Shown: positions 8,142 through 16,527, counted from the stretch's first letter. The stretch is 64,000 bases of DNA from Corynebacterium maris DSM 45190 (GCF_000442645.1 NC_021915.1:186001-250000); one strand, 5' to 3'. The notes: generated by a model from the sequence alone, not told the origin. A program made the numbers and translations.

Positions 8142-8948
8142 ATGCCCGCATTCGAAGCCATCGGTGGCATGCCGTACTGGATCGACCTGTCCAGCTCCGA
8201 CCCGCGTAAATCCTCCTACTTCTACTCCAAGCTCCTGGGCTGGGAGATCAGCCAGGACCGTGACGACTCCGCCTACCGCATTGCCCGCAAAGACGGCCTC
8301 CCGGTCGCCGGCATCATCCCGCAGTCCGGCGCCATGCCCGATACCTGGGTGACCTACTTCCTCGCCGACGACATCGAGGCCGACCGCGCCCAGGCCGAAA
8401 CCAGCGGCGGGCGCGCCCTGGGCGAGCCCACCGAAGTACAGCTGGGCACGATGGCCGTGCTCGCCGACGCCACCGGCGGACTCTTCGGCCTGATCGAACC
8501 CGCCGGCGAAGACTCCTTCGTCGCCGCCGGCGAACCCGGCACCGCCGTCTGGCACGAACTCACCGCCACCACCGACTTCTCCGGCGCCATCGACTTCTAC
8601 AACGCCCTGTTCGACTGGGAGATCGTCGCCTTGGGCAACGACGACTACGGGTATGCCACCGCCATGCAAGACGGTGCCGCCTTCGCCGGCCTGCGCGACG
8701 CTCAAGGCCACTTCCCGCCCCAGGTCCCCAGCTTCTGGCAATCCTTCCTGGGTGTGGCCGACGTCGACTACGCGGCGCGCCGGGCAGTGGAGCTGGGCGG
8801 GGAAGTCATCCGCGAGCCCTTCGATTCGGAGTTCGGCCGACTGACCATCATCGCCGATTCCACCGGCGCCACGGTCACCCTCTGCGAAGTCGAGGAACCC
8901 GTCGACGAGGCGCAGCTCAACGAGTCGGACGACATCCTGGGGCTGTAG
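8142..8948 (+). CDS. VOC (glyoxalase/bleomycin-resistance) family protein, two domains
   Basis: A 268-residue protein with two tandem VOC modules, about residues 6-120 and 133-255; each starts with a strand pattern like YWIDLSSSDPRKSSYFYSKLLGWE and ends in a TIIADSTGATVTLCE-type strand. Such two-domain proteins resemble the hydroxylase CrbH/27-kDa antigen Cfp30B family. Catalytic metal ligands are not clearly conserved, so the reaction is unknown. It begins at the base after the upstream S4 stop codon and is followed directly by the ATL gene. Confidence 0.82.
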   Translation: MPAFEAIGGMPYWIDLSSSDPRKSSYFYSKLLGWEISQDRDDSAYRIARKDGLPVAGIIPQSGAMPDTWVTYFLADDIEADRAQAETSGGRALGEPTEVQLGTMAVLADATGGLFGLIEPAGEDSFVAAGEPGTAVWHELTATTDFSGAIDFYNALFDWEIVALGNDDYGYATAMQDGAAFAGLRDAQGHFPPQVPSFWQSFLGVADVDYAARRAVELGGEVIREPFDSEFGRLTIIADSTGATVTLCEVEEPVDEAQLNESDDILGL

Positions 8949-9239
8949 GTGCTGCAGCTGCCGGATCGGGCGGAGGCGGTGCTCGCGCTCGTCGATACGC
9001 TCGTCCCCGGCGAGGTGACCACCTACGGCGATCTGGCCGCCGAAGTCGGCGGCGGGGCGCGCAACGTCGGTGCGATCATGCGCCGCTACGGACACCTGAG
9101 CGCCTGGTGGCGGGTCGTGCGCGCCGACGGCTCCAGCCACGACCCCGCGGCGTCCGTGCCGCGGTGGGACGAGGACGGATTGGCCCACGACGGCACTAGA
9201 GTGGCACTCCATGAGCACCGAGTCCACTGGCAGGAGTAG
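8949..9239 (+). CDS. Alkyltransferase-like protein (MGMT family without active cysteine)
   Basis: A 96-residue protein with a GTG start. GEVTTYGDLAAEVG is the DNA-binding helix region of O6-alkylguanine alkyltransferases and RNVGAIMRRY is the recognition helix block. At the place of the PCHRV active site the sequence reads AWWRV (residues 52-56), so tryptophan replaces the acceptor cysteine. ATL proteins with this change bind O6-alkylguanine and hand it to nucleotide excision repair instead of repairing it directly. Its 3' end overlaps the first SMR gene by 29 bp. Confidence 0.85.
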   Translation: MLQLPDRAEAVLALVDTLVPGEVTTYGDLAAEVGGGARNVGAIMRRYGHLSAWWRVVRADGSSHDPAASVPRWDEDGLAHDGTRVALHEHRVHWQE

Positions 9240-9561
9240 CCGCGCCCTCTGGCTGCTCGTCGCCGCCATCGCCGTCGAAATCGTCGCCACGTTAAGCCTC
9301 AAAGCCGCGCTGACCGACCCCTGGTTCTACGCGGTCGTGGCCGTCGGCTACCTGGCGGCCTTCGCCCTGCTGGATCAGGTGTTGCGCGCCGGGATGAAGA
9401 TCGGCGTGGCCTACGGGCTGTGGGCGGCACTCGGGGTGGCCGGCACGGCGGTGCTCTCGCACTTCTTCTTCGCCGAACCCTTGAACGCGCAGATGATTAC
9501 GGGCATCGGCGTGATCATCGCCGGGGTGCTGTGCATCGAGCTGGGAGGCAGGACGCGATGA
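9211..9561 (+). CDS. Small multidrug resistance (SMR) transporter, subunit 1
   Basis: A 116-residue protein with four transmembrane helices. The first helix carries the conserved glutamate (AIAVEIVATLSLKAA) equivalent to Glu14 of EmrE, and the GVAYGLWAALGVAGTA block matches the family signature. It should act as a proton antiporter for cationic drugs, quaternary amines or guanidinium-type compounds. Its start lies inside the ATL gene and its stop overlaps the start of a second SMR gene, so the two likely form a heterodimeric pair. Confidence 0.88.
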   Translation: MSTESTGRSSRALWLLVAAIAVEIVATLSLKAALTDPWFYAVVAVGYLAAFALLDQVLRAGMKIGVAYGLWAALGVAGTAVLSHFFFAEPLNAQMITGIGVIIAGVLCIELGGRTR

Positions 9562-9875
9562 GCTGGTTCTTCCTTTCGTTGGCGATCGTCTTCGAAGTCG
9601 TGGGCACCATGAGCCTGCGCATGGCGTCTTCCGGCCGGCCCCGCTACTACGCTCTGGTGGCGGGCGGGTACGTCCTGTCGTACGCGATGTTGTCGGTGGC
9701 CTTGGTCTTCGGCATGCCGCTGGGGGTGGCCTATGGCATCTGGTCCGCGATCGGCGTGGCGGCCACCGCGATCCTCGGAAGAGTGCTGTTCAACGAGCGT
9801 TTCACGTGGGTCATGGGCCTGGGCGTGGTGCTCGTCATGGCCGGCGTGCTGCTGGTGGAGACCGGCGCGTACTAG
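9558..9875 (+). CDS. Small multidrug resistance (SMR) transporter, subunit 2
   Basis: A 105-residue four-helix SMR protein with the essential glutamate in IVFEVVGTMSLRMA and the GVAYGIWSAIGVAATAILG signature. The ATGA overlap with the upstream SMR gene implies translational coupling. Paired SMR genes (EbrAB/YkkCD type) encode subunits of opposite membrane topology; the first protein begins with a short charged N-terminus and this one begins directly with helix 1, which agrees with that arrangement. Confidence 0.88.
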   Translation: MSWFFLSLAIVFEVVGTMSLRMASSGRPRYYALVAGGYVLSYAMLSVALVFGMPLGVAYGIWSAIGVAATAILGRVLFNERFTWVMGLGVVLVMAGVLLVETGAY

Positions 9876-9878
9876 ATT
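9873..9878 (+). promoter_or_regulatory. -10 element (TAGATT) of a leaderless promoter
   Basis: TAGATT overlaps the stop codon of the second SMR gene and is followed by 7 nt and then the ATG at 9886. It gives the secreted protein its own leaderless transcript. Confidence 0.5.
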
Positions 9879-9885
9879 GATACGC

Positions 9886-10731
9886 ATGCGTTCCCTCCGG
9901 ATCCTCCTCATCACCCTCGTCGCCGCGCTGGGTCTCACAGTCGCGCCCACCGCCGCGGCCCAACAGATCTCCACGCCTGAGCGCACCCAGATCGCCGTCC
10001 ACTTCGACGGCGGCCACACCGTGGCCACCGGCAACGCCGGCGAGCAGCGCCCCATCCTGTCGCTGTCGAAGCTGCATCTGGGTTACTGGGTGCTCCACCA
10101 CGGCAGTCAGGCCGACAAGAACCGCGTGCAGCACATGATCGCGGTCTCCGACGACACCATCGCCAGCGAGCTCGATGACCGTTACCCGCAGGCCATCCCG
10201 GATGTCATCCGCGACTTCGGGCTGCACCAGACCACCTATTCCGGTTATTGGGGCAGCTCGCACACCTCCGCGCACGACGCCGCCCGCTTCATCTCCGCGA
10301 TCCGGCATGATCCCGTCGCCCACCCCGTCATCGACGGCATGCGCTACGCCGCCCCCGTCGCAGCCGACGGCTACCGCCAGGACTTCGGCACCGCCGTGCT
10401 GTCCGGTGCGCAGGGCACCAAGTTCGGCTGGTCGAACAACCGCGACATTCACGCCACCGTGACCATCGGCCCGGGCTGGGTCGCGGCCGCCAACACGTAC
10501 GGCTCCGCCGCCGCCCACACCGCCGACGTGCGGGCCGCCGCCGGGGTGCTGGGCTCGAGCGTGCCCGGTGCTCCGGCCGCACCGTCCGTACCGGGCAGCT
10601 CCGGGGGCACCGTGACCTCCGGCGAGCTGCTGGACCGCGCGAGCTGCATCGACCCGCTGGGCTCTTCGCAGCACTTGCCGCAGGACATCCCGGTGCCCGG
10701 TGAGGTCGCCCAGTTCGTGCCGGCGTGTTAG
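9886..10731 (+). CDS. Secreted serine-beta-lactamase-like protein
   Basis: A 281-residue protein with an N-terminal signal peptide (MRSLRILLIT...APTAAAQ, cleavage near residue 26). SLSK at residues 59-62 has the SxxK pattern, SDD at 88-90 sits where SDN is expected, and GTKFGWS corresponds to the KTG region but reads KFG. This layout fits the penicillin-binding-protein/beta-lactamase fold, with a Pro/Ala/Ser-rich segment near residues 225-245 and two C-terminal cysteines. The activity (carboxypeptidase, esterase or inactive) is uncertain because of the altered third motif. Located outside the membrane. Confidence 0.68.
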   Translation: MRSLRILLITLVAALGLTVAPTAAAQQISTPERTQIAVHFDGGHTVATGNAGEQRPILSLSKLHLGYWVLHHGSQADKNRVQHMIAVSDDTIASELDDRYPQAIPDVIRDFGLHQTTYSGYWGSSHTSAHDAARFISAIRHDPVAHPVIDGMRYAAPVAADGYRQDFGTAVLSGAQGTKFGWSNNRDIHATVTIGPGWVAAANTYGSAAAHTADVRAAAGVLGSSVPGAPAAPSVPGSSGGTVTSGELLDRASCIDPLGSSQHLPQDIPVPGEVAQFVPAC

Positions 10732-10886
10732 GAGGTTTCTCCCGTAGGGAGCGGGCACCACTCCGTGACGCGCGACGCTGCCACCCCACTCGACGGTGAA
10801 AGCCAGAAGATGGGGGTAACCGTCGGATGCCGGTGACATCCTGGTTCACGGTCGGGAAAGCTCGATAACCCCTTGAATCTGTGTAG

Positions 10887-10902
10887 AAATCTATGTAGAT
10901 TT
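10887..10902. promoter_or_regulatory. Palindromic operator overlapping the antitoxin -10 element
   Basis: AAATCTATGTAGATTT is a perfect inverted repeat (7-bp arms, 2-bp centre). It contains the TAGATT -10 hexamer (10896-10901) located 6 nt before the antitoxin ATG. This is where a Phd/YefM antitoxin, alone or with toxin, would be expected to repress its own operon. Confidence 0.6.
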
Positions 10903-10907
10903 GAGCT

Positions 10908-11210
10908 ATGAAAACGATCACGATTACTGAAGCATCCCGCACGGGGGTTTCCGGGCTGGTCTCCGCCGCGGAGGCCGGTGAGCGGATCGTCTTGTCGCGG
11001 CACGGGCGGGTGGTTGCGCAGCTCGTCTCGGCGGAAGAGATGGAGCAGCTACGCAGGGAGCGGGAGCTGCTACGCGATACTGCGCTGGTGATGGCGAGAT
11101 TTGCCACTGATTCCGGTGCCCGGACGGAGCTGGATGAGGCCATGGAAGCGTTCGGGCTGGATCGGGCGGAGCTCGAGGCTGAGCTTGCCGCTGACAGCTC
11201 GGCCGTTTAG
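10908..11210 (+). CDS. Type II antitoxin, Phd/YefM family
   Basis: A 100-residue protein. The N-terminal part (MKTITITEASRTGVSGLVSAAE, then GERIVLSRHGRVVAQLVS) is the Phd/YefM DNA-binding fold, and the helical, acidic C-terminal half would wrap the toxin. The start has no Shine-Dalgarno sequence and appears leaderless. It ends 6 bp before the toxin start. Expected role: bind and neutralise the downstream RelE-like protein and repress the operon through the palindrome just upstream. Confidence 0.85.
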   Translation: MKTITITEASRTGVSGLVSAAEAGERIVLSRHGRVVAQLVSAEEMEQLRRERELLRDTALVMARFATDSGARTELDEAMEAFGLDRAELEAELAADSSAV

Positions 11211-11216
11211 TCTGCC

Positions 11217-11786
11217 GTGGCGTCTTTTCCGGAACCGCGGGCTCGGGTACGTCTGACGGAGGACGCCGTCGCGGACCTGCGTCGACTGCAGAAGAAAGAC
11301 CCCCAGATCGTCCGGGAGGTCTTCAAGAAGATGCTTATTTTAGAGCGTTCCCCGTCTGCCGGTGAGCCTTTGGTGGAGGCCCTGGTGGGTTTTCGAAAAC
11401 TGGTGGTCGGAGACCGCGATTACCGGATCGTATGGAGAGAAACCATCGATGAAACCCACCGGCCCGTGTTGGAGATCGCGGAGGTGTGGGCTGTCGGCGC
11501 CCGCGCCGACAGCGAGGTCTATGCAGAGCTGACTCGCCGAGTGGAACACCTGGCAGCTTCTGATCACCCGCACGCCCGAGCCTTGGTGGAAATCATCGAA
11601 GACATGGGCCGATTTTACGGTGAGGTGGAGGCGCATCAGGAGCCCTCCCCGGCTCCCACATTGCCGTCATGGCTGGCGGAGGGGCTGAGAAACCAGTTGC
11701 ACCTGTCCCCCGAAGAAATTGCGGACTTGAGTCAGGAGCAAGCCCAGCAGTTACTTATCCAGCACTGGTCCACGCCGCCGGAGTGA
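11217..11786 (+). CDS. RelE/ParE-superfamily toxin with long C-terminal extension
   Basis: A 189-residue protein with a GTG start. Residues about 10-95 have the RelE-type pattern (VRLTEDAVADLRRLQKKDPQ, then FRKLVVGDRDYRIVWRE and LEIAEVWAVGARAD). Typical RelE toxins are 85-100 residues, so about 90 extra residues follow: a helical segment and a Pro-rich stretch (EPSPAPTLPSW) ending in a helix with EEIADLSQEQAQQLL. The extension is unexplained. Predicted activity is ribosome-dependent mRNA cleavage or gyrase inhibition; sequence alone does not decide between them. Confidence 0.78.
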   Translation: MASFPEPRARVRLTEDAVADLRRLQKKDPQIVREVFKKMLILERSPSAGEPLVEALVGFRKLVVGDRDYRIVWRETIDETHRPVLEIAEVWAVGARADSEVYAELTRRVEHLAASDHPHARALVEIIEDMGRFYGEVEAHQEPSPAPTLPSWLAEGLRNQLHLSPEEIADLSQEQAQQLLIQHWSTPPE

Positions 11787-11960
11787 GCCCATAACTGAGG
11801 CAGCGTCCCACTGATCTTTCCCAGCTAGGGCCCGTCGGGATGTGAGACTCCGGCCGCGACGTGGGCGACCCGCCCCACCGTGTTTTCAGTACAGTCGGCC
11901 TCAACCAACGGATCAGCGGCGCCGCTTCACCCGAGGCGGCCGCCCTGGCGAGGAGGACAC

Positions 11961-13139
11961 ATGAAAGCATTGACCTGGCAGGCGTCAAAGACGGTGAGCG
12001 TGGAGGAGGTCCCGGACCCGCAGATCCAGGAACCCACCGATGCGGTCATCCGGATCACCTCGACCGCCATCTGCGGATCTGACCTGCACCTCTATGAGGT
12101 GCTGACCCCGTTCATGGACGAAGGCGACATCATTGGCCATGAGCCCATGGGCGTCGTCGAGGAGGTCGGCTCGGCCGTCACCCACATCAAGCCGGGGGAC
12201 CGGGTGGTCATTCCCTTCAACGTTTCCTGCGGGCATTGCTTCATGTGCCGCCAGGGGCTGCAGTCGCAGTGTGAAACCACCCAGGTCCGCGAGTACGGCA
12301 CCGGCGCGCAGTTCCTCGGCTACTCGCGCCTCTACGGCTCGGTGCCGGGCGGGCAGGCGGAATACCTGCGCGTGCCGCACGCGGACTACGGGGCGATGAA
12401 GGTCCCCAACGTCGGCGAAGACGAGCGCTACCTCTTTCTTTCCGACGTCGTGCCCACCGCCTGGCAGTCCGTGGACTACGCCGCGGTCCCCGACGGCGGC
12501 TCGCTGGCGGTGCTGGGCCTGGGCCCGATCGGCCAGATGACCGCCCGGATCGGCAAGCACTTGGGCTATCAGGTGATCGCGACGGACTCGGTGCCCGAGC
12601 GTCGCGCCATGGCTGAGCGCTACGGCATTGAAACGCTGGACTCCTCCGAGGACGGCGTGGCAGAGCAGCTCAAGGACCTCACCGACGGGCGCGGGCCGAA
12701 CTCGGTGGTCGACGCCGTCGGCATGGAGGCGCACGGTTCGCCGGTGGCCGGCGCGGCCCAGGCGGCCGTCGGCAAGCTGCCGTCGCCGCTGGGGCGCGAA
12801 GCAATGGAGATGGCCGGGGTGGACCGGATGAGCGCGTTGTACACCGCCATCGACTCCGTTCGCCGAGGCGGGACGATCTCCATCAGCGGCGTGTACGGCG
12901 GCATGAAGGACCCGCTGCCGATGCTGACGATGTTCGACAAGCAGATCCAGCTGCGGATGGGCCAGTGCAACGTGCGTTCCTGGACCGAGACGCTGTTGCC
13001 GCTGCTGGACGACCCGTCGGACCCGCTGGGCGTGCTCGACCTCACGACGCACACCGCGTCTCTGGACGAGGCGCCGGCGATGTACGAGAAGTTCCAGAAG
13101 AAGGAGGACGGCTGCATCAAGGTGGTGCTCAAGCCTTAA
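11961..13139 (+). CDS. Zinc-dependent alcohol/formaldehyde dehydrogenase (MDR family)
   Basis: A 392-residue medium-chain dehydrogenase. The catalytic zinc site is CGSDLH with the following GHEPMG, the structural-zinc cysteines lie in SCGHCFMCRQGLQSQC, and GLGPIGQM is the NAD(P)-binding turn. The length and the long insertion before the last third (AHGSPVAGAAQ...) resemble glutathione-independent formaldehyde-dehydrogenase-like enzymes. The ATG at 11961 is preceded by GAGGAGGACAC, a strong ribosome-binding site, so longer in-frame readings are rejected. Monocistronic, with a terminator right after. Confidence 0.87.
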   Translation: MKALTWQASKTVSVEEVPDPQIQEPTDAVIRITSTAICGSDLHLYEVLTPFMDEGDIIGHEPMGVVEEVGSAVTHIKPGDRVVIPFNVSCGHCFMCRQGLQSQCETTQVREYGTGAQFLGYSRLYGSVPGGQAEYLRVPHADYGAMKVPNVGEDERYLFLSDVVPTAWQSVDYAAVPDGGSLAVLGLGPIGQMTARIGKHLGYQVIATDSVPERRAMAERYGIETLDSSEDGVAEQLKDLTDGRGPNSVVDAVGMEAHGSPVAGAAQAAVGKLPSPLGREAMEMAGVDRMSALYTAIDSVRRGGTISISGVYGGMKDPLPMLTMFDKQIQLRMGQCNVRSWTETLLPLLDDPSDPLGVLDLTTHTASLDEAPAMYEKFQKKEDGCIKVVLKP

Positions 13140-13156
13140 GTCTCCGGCACGCAGTT

Positions 13157-13194
13157 AACCCCGGCCATGCGGTTCAGACAGGCCGGGGTTTCTT
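13157..13194 (+). terminator. Rho-independent terminator
   Basis: A perfect 10-bp stem (aaccccggcc / ggccggggtt) with a 14-nt loop is followed by a short T-rich tail, immediately downstream of the dehydrogenase gene. Confidence 0.75.
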
Positions 13195-13219
13195 GTGCCG
13201 CGTCCGCGCCCATCCGTTC

Positions 13220-13225
13220 TACACT
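13220..13225 (+). promoter_or_regulatory. -10 element (TACACT) of a leaderless promoter
   Basis: TACACT stands 7 nt upstream of the ATG at 13233 with no Shine-Dalgarno sequence between them. Confidence 0.55.
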
Positions 13226-13232
13226 CTCTGGC

Positions 13233-14309
13233 ATGACTGTAACTGCCGACATCGACACCACCACGACCACCACCGTCCGCGCCCGCGGAGCCCACGGCCC
13301 CGGCCAGCCGCTCGAGGCCCTGGAGATCACCCGACGCGCGCTGCGTGCCGACGACGTGGCCATCGCCATCGAGTACGCGGGCATCTGCCACTCCGACATC
13401 CACACCATGGCCGGCGACTTCGGGGAGAAGCAGTGGCCGCTGGTGCCGGGGCACGAGATCGTGGGGAAGGTGACGGCCGTGGGTGAGGACGTCACCGAGT
13501 ACCGGCCGGGCGACCGGGTAGGCGTCGGCTGCTTCATCAACTCCTGTGGCGCGTGCGACCCGTGCGAGCAAGGGGAGATCTCCTACTGCGAGAACGGGGT
13601 GGTGGGCACCTACGGCGGCACGGACAAGTACACCGACGGCGAGTACAGCCACGGGGGATACTCGCAGGCCATCGTGGTGCGCGAGAGCTTTGTCGTGCGC
13701 ATCCCGGAGCAGCTCGACCCGGCGGAGGCCGCGCCGCTGTTGTGCGCCGGCATCACGACCTATGCGCCGCTGAAGAAGTGGGGCGTGGGCCCCGGCAAGC
13801 GCGTCGCCGTGATCGGCATGGGCGGGCTCGGGCATGTGGGCGTGAAGATCGCCGTGGCCATGGGCGCGGAGGTCACCGTGCTCTCGCATTCGGACCGCAA
13901 GCGGGATGACGCCTTCGCTTTCGGCGCCGTCGCCCATCACTCCACCCGCGACGGGCTACCCGAGGAGCTGGAACGCCACTTCGACGTCATCCTCAACACC
14001 GTTTCCGTGGATCTGGACGTCGACGCCTACCTGGGGTTGCTGCGCTTCAACGGCGTCCTGGTGCAGCTGGGGTTGCCGGGCAACCCGATGCAGGTCATGG
14101 CGCGTTCGTTCACGCAGCGGGCCACGGCGTTGACGGGCTCGCTGGTCGGCGGAATCGAGGAGACCCAGGAGATGCTCGACTTCTGCGCCGAGCACGGCGT
14201 GGCCCCGGTCATCGAGCTCATCGACGCCGACTACGTCAACGAGGCGTACCAGCGCACGATCGACTCGGAGGTGCGCTACCGCTTCGTCATTGACGCCGCG
14301 ACGATCTAA
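13233..14309 (+). CDS. NAD(P)-dependent zinc alcohol dehydrogenase (cinnamyl-type)
   Basis: A 358-residue MDR dehydrogenase of the YahK/cinnamyl-alcohol type. CHSDIHTM and GHEIVGKV provide the catalytic-zinc residues, CGACDPCEQGEISYC the structural-zinc cysteines, and GMGGLGHVG the cofactor-binding turn. Enzymes of this group reduce a broad range of aldehydes with NADPH. The N-terminus has an unusual run of threonines (residues 9-14). Start chosen at 13233 because of the -10 element 7 nt upstream. It ends one base before the convergent esterase gene. Confidence 0.87.
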   Translation: MTVTADIDTTTTTTVRARGAHGPGQPLEALEITRRALRADDVAIAIEYAGICHSDIHTMAGDFGEKQWPLVPGHEIVGKVTAVGEDVTEYRPGDRVGVGCFINSCGACDPCEQGEISYCENGVVGTYGGTDKYTDGEYSHGGYSQAIVVRESFVVRIPEQLDPAEAAPLLCAGITTYAPLKKWGVGPGKRVAVIGMGGLGHVGVKIAVAMGAEVTVLSHSDRKRDDAFAFGAVAHHSTRDGLPEELERHFDVILNTVSVDLDVDAYLGLLRFNGVLVQLGLPGNPMQVMARSFTQRATALTGSLVGGIEETQEMLDFCAEHGVAPVIELIDADYVNEAYQRTIDSEVRYRFVIDAATI

Positions 14310-15248
14310 TTAGGCCTCGCGCAAAAACTTCGCCGTGTCCTGGATGCGCTGGCGCGCGACCTCCGGGGTGGAGATGCGGTGCTGCGAGACGTACTCGAGC
14401 ACCTCGACGCGGTTGTCCAGCTCCGGGACGGTCCAGCCTTCCGGCAGCTCATCGATGACCTCGTCCTGCTGGGCGAGCTGCAGCAGCGTGCGCGGCCACT
14501 CGTCGGCGGCGGGCACGGCGGCGCCGTCGCGCAGCTCCTCCGGCAGGGCGGCCACCCCGCCGAGGTCCGGGTAGGTGAGCACGAGGGCGTCGACAAGCGG
14601 GGCCGTCATCGCGGCCAGCGCCGCGCCGGAGGAATAACCCCACGCCATGACCGATTCGGGGTTGTGGCTGCGGGCATAGCCGATGGCCTCGCGCACCTGC
14701 TCGAAGATCTCCGGGATCGTGGCGGTCGGCGCCAGCGGGTAATCGACGTCCAGGATGATCGTGCCGGACAGCTCCGCCGCGGCCGCGACCTCCGGGCGCC
14801 ACTGGTGCTCGAGTGCGTCGCCGGAGCCGCGCCACCAGCCGCCGCCGTGGAAGGAGACCGCCCACCGGCCCGTCGGGTCGCTGGGCATGTACTTGCTGGC
14901 CCGGATCTGCGAGACGTCTTCTGCGGTGACGTCCCCGGCATAAGCCACGCCCGGCGCAGTGTGATCCACGGCGGTGCCCAACATCATCATCGCCGCGTGC
15001 GTGATGCGATCCGGCAGCAACGCCACATAGCGGTCCGCCGGGTCCTGGTTGCCGTCCCCGCCCCGCCACGGCGGGGTGAAATCCGGTCGCGGGTACGTCA
15101 CGTCCATGTAGGAGACCAGCTGCTCCAGCTGCTCGACAGGCGGCAGCGTCCGTTTCACGCCGCCGACGTTGAAATCCTCCGACGCCTGGTCGTTGATGGG
15201 GTACTCGTCGTCCGGCTTGCCTTGTTCCAGCTTGGGTGGGGGTGTCAT
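14310..15248 (-). CDS. Alpha/beta-hydrolase (acetyl-esterase/lipase type)
   Basis: A 312-residue hydrolase. HGGGWWRG is the oxyanion-hole HGGG motif of the hormone-sensitive-lipase group, and GYSSGAAL is the nucleophile elbow (GxSxG). There is no signal peptide, so it is cytoplasmic. The start appears leaderless: TAGGCT lies 6 nt upstream on the minus strand (15255-15260). The 3' end abuts the convergent dehydrogenase stop codon. The substrate is unknown. Confidence 0.82.
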   Translation of the reverse strand: MTPPPKLEQGKPDDEYPINDQASEDFNVGGVKRTLPPVEQLEQLVSYMDVTYPRPDFTPPWRGGDGNQDPADRYVALLPDRITHAAMMMLGTAVDHTAPGVAYAGDVTAEDVSQIRASKYMPSDPTGRWAVSFHGGGWWRGSGDALEHQWRPEVAAAAELSGTIILDVDYPLAPTATIPEIFEQVREAIGYARSHNPESVMAWGYSSGAALAAMTAPLVDALVLTYPDLGGVAALPEELRDGAAVPAADEWPRTLLQLAQQDEVIDELPEGWTVPELDNRVEVLEYVSQHRISTPEVARQRIQDTAKFLREA

Positions 15249-15352
15249 GCCCCCAGCCTAGTGAGCGATCCGAACCCTAGTGACGAAACCGCGCAACGGA
15301 CTAGTCTGGAAGTAGGAACAACCAGCGACATTCGAACGGAATGAGGAAGACC

Positions 15353-16018
15353 ATGAGCGGAACAGCCCAGATCTACGATGCCGTCCTACACCCCACCAAG
15401 GAAGAGTTCACCGCCCGCTATGGGGCCGTGGTCACGCTGCTGGGTTCCTACCGTCTGGTCGACCCGGCGGACGAGGCCGGCATTGAAATCCACATCGGCC
15501 GCGACGCCGAAGGTCGGCTGGTGCAGATGCCGACCACCTACCGTGCCGAGGAACTCGACCCGGCGGCCACGTTCTGCTCCGTGGACCACAGCGTCTTGGG
15601 CACCCGGTGGGTGTCCAACGCGCTCGGCGATCCGGTGGCGGTGGCGCAGATGATCCGCACCATCGTCCAGGGCGACGACGGCGCCGCCTACTCCAATGAC
15701 TCCGGCCCGATCGTCGACGTGCTCGGCACCGGCGACCCGAAGGCGCCGGAGGGCGAGCCCGGCAGCGTGGTCGAGGATCTCGAGGTGGGCAAGGTGAAAT
15801 TACAGGAATACACCCGCCAGCGGGCCGTGGGCACCGTGGAGATCGGCGACCACGTGCGCTCCTTCGAGCTGCGCCTGCCGAACCTGCTGCAGACCGAGCG
15901 CACCGTCGCCCGCGGATTCACCACCCCGCGGATGCACCTGACCGCCACCCCGAAGGATGAGCGCCTGGGCACGGACGGCCTCATCGTCGCCGAGCTGTAC
16001 TGGGGAGACCTGGTCTAA
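15353..16018 (+). CDS. Maltokinase N-terminal-cap-like protein
   Basis: A 221-residue soluble protein. The block VQMPTTYRAEELD...HSVLGTRWVSNALGDPVAVAQMIRT resembles the N-terminal cap domain of actinobacterial maltokinases (Pep2/Mak), but no kinase domain follows, so this is a stand-alone cap-like protein of unknown role. The ATG at 15353 has GAGGAAG six bases upstream; another in-frame ATG at 15341 lacks such a site. It is divergent from the esterase. Family assignment rests on my recognition of the motif. Confidence 0.6.
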   Translation: MSGTAQIYDAVLHPTKEEFTARYGAVVTLLGSYRLVDPADEAGIEIHIGRDAEGRLVQMPTTYRAEELDPAATFCSVDHSVLGTRWVSNALGDPVAVAQMIRTIVQGDDGAAYSNDSGPIVDVLGTGDPKAPEGEPGSVVEDLEVGKVKLQEYTRQRAVGTVEIGDHVRSFELRLPNLLQTERTVARGFTTPRMHLTATPKDERLGTDGLIVAELYWGDLV

Positions 16019-16527
16019 GAACCCTCACTGAGGCGGACGCAGGGGGCGACCGTCCTCGGGGCGCGGGGGCGGTCGGGGCGCGAGGCTTTTGAAGGGGTCG
16101 GGGGCACCCGCCCGCAGTGATGATCGCCACGGTTTTCAAGCGCCGGTGGGGCCCGCCACGAAAAGGATGAAACCACTGTTCATGGCGCTATTTGGGGGCG
16201 GGGGAGACGGGGTTTGAGCCCACCTGCTGCGGGGTACAAAAGCATTCCCCGAACTTTCCATTGAACCCCGCCACCCCTGGGGTTGCGGAACTGCGTTGGC
16301 ACGAAGATACTGGGGCGCACTCCCATCGGGGATGGAGAGAAGGGCAACGCCAACCTCATCCGAGCTACACGCTCACCCAACAGGAGTAAGCCTGACATCT
16401 CATGTGCACAGTATGACTGCACCTCGACGAACATCATCCCTTCCTGTGGCCTATGCCAAGGGCGCGAGGGTTGCTGGCCGGGGACCTCAAGCAGTCACAC
16501 TACGACGGAGAAATCACAGAACTTCAC

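Noticed and set aside
16180..16437. An 85-codon minus-strand frame (and an opposing 65-codon frame) in the gap before the CBU_0592-like genes
   Set aside because: Neither has a ribosome-binding site or coherent codon use, and the two overlap over most of their length.
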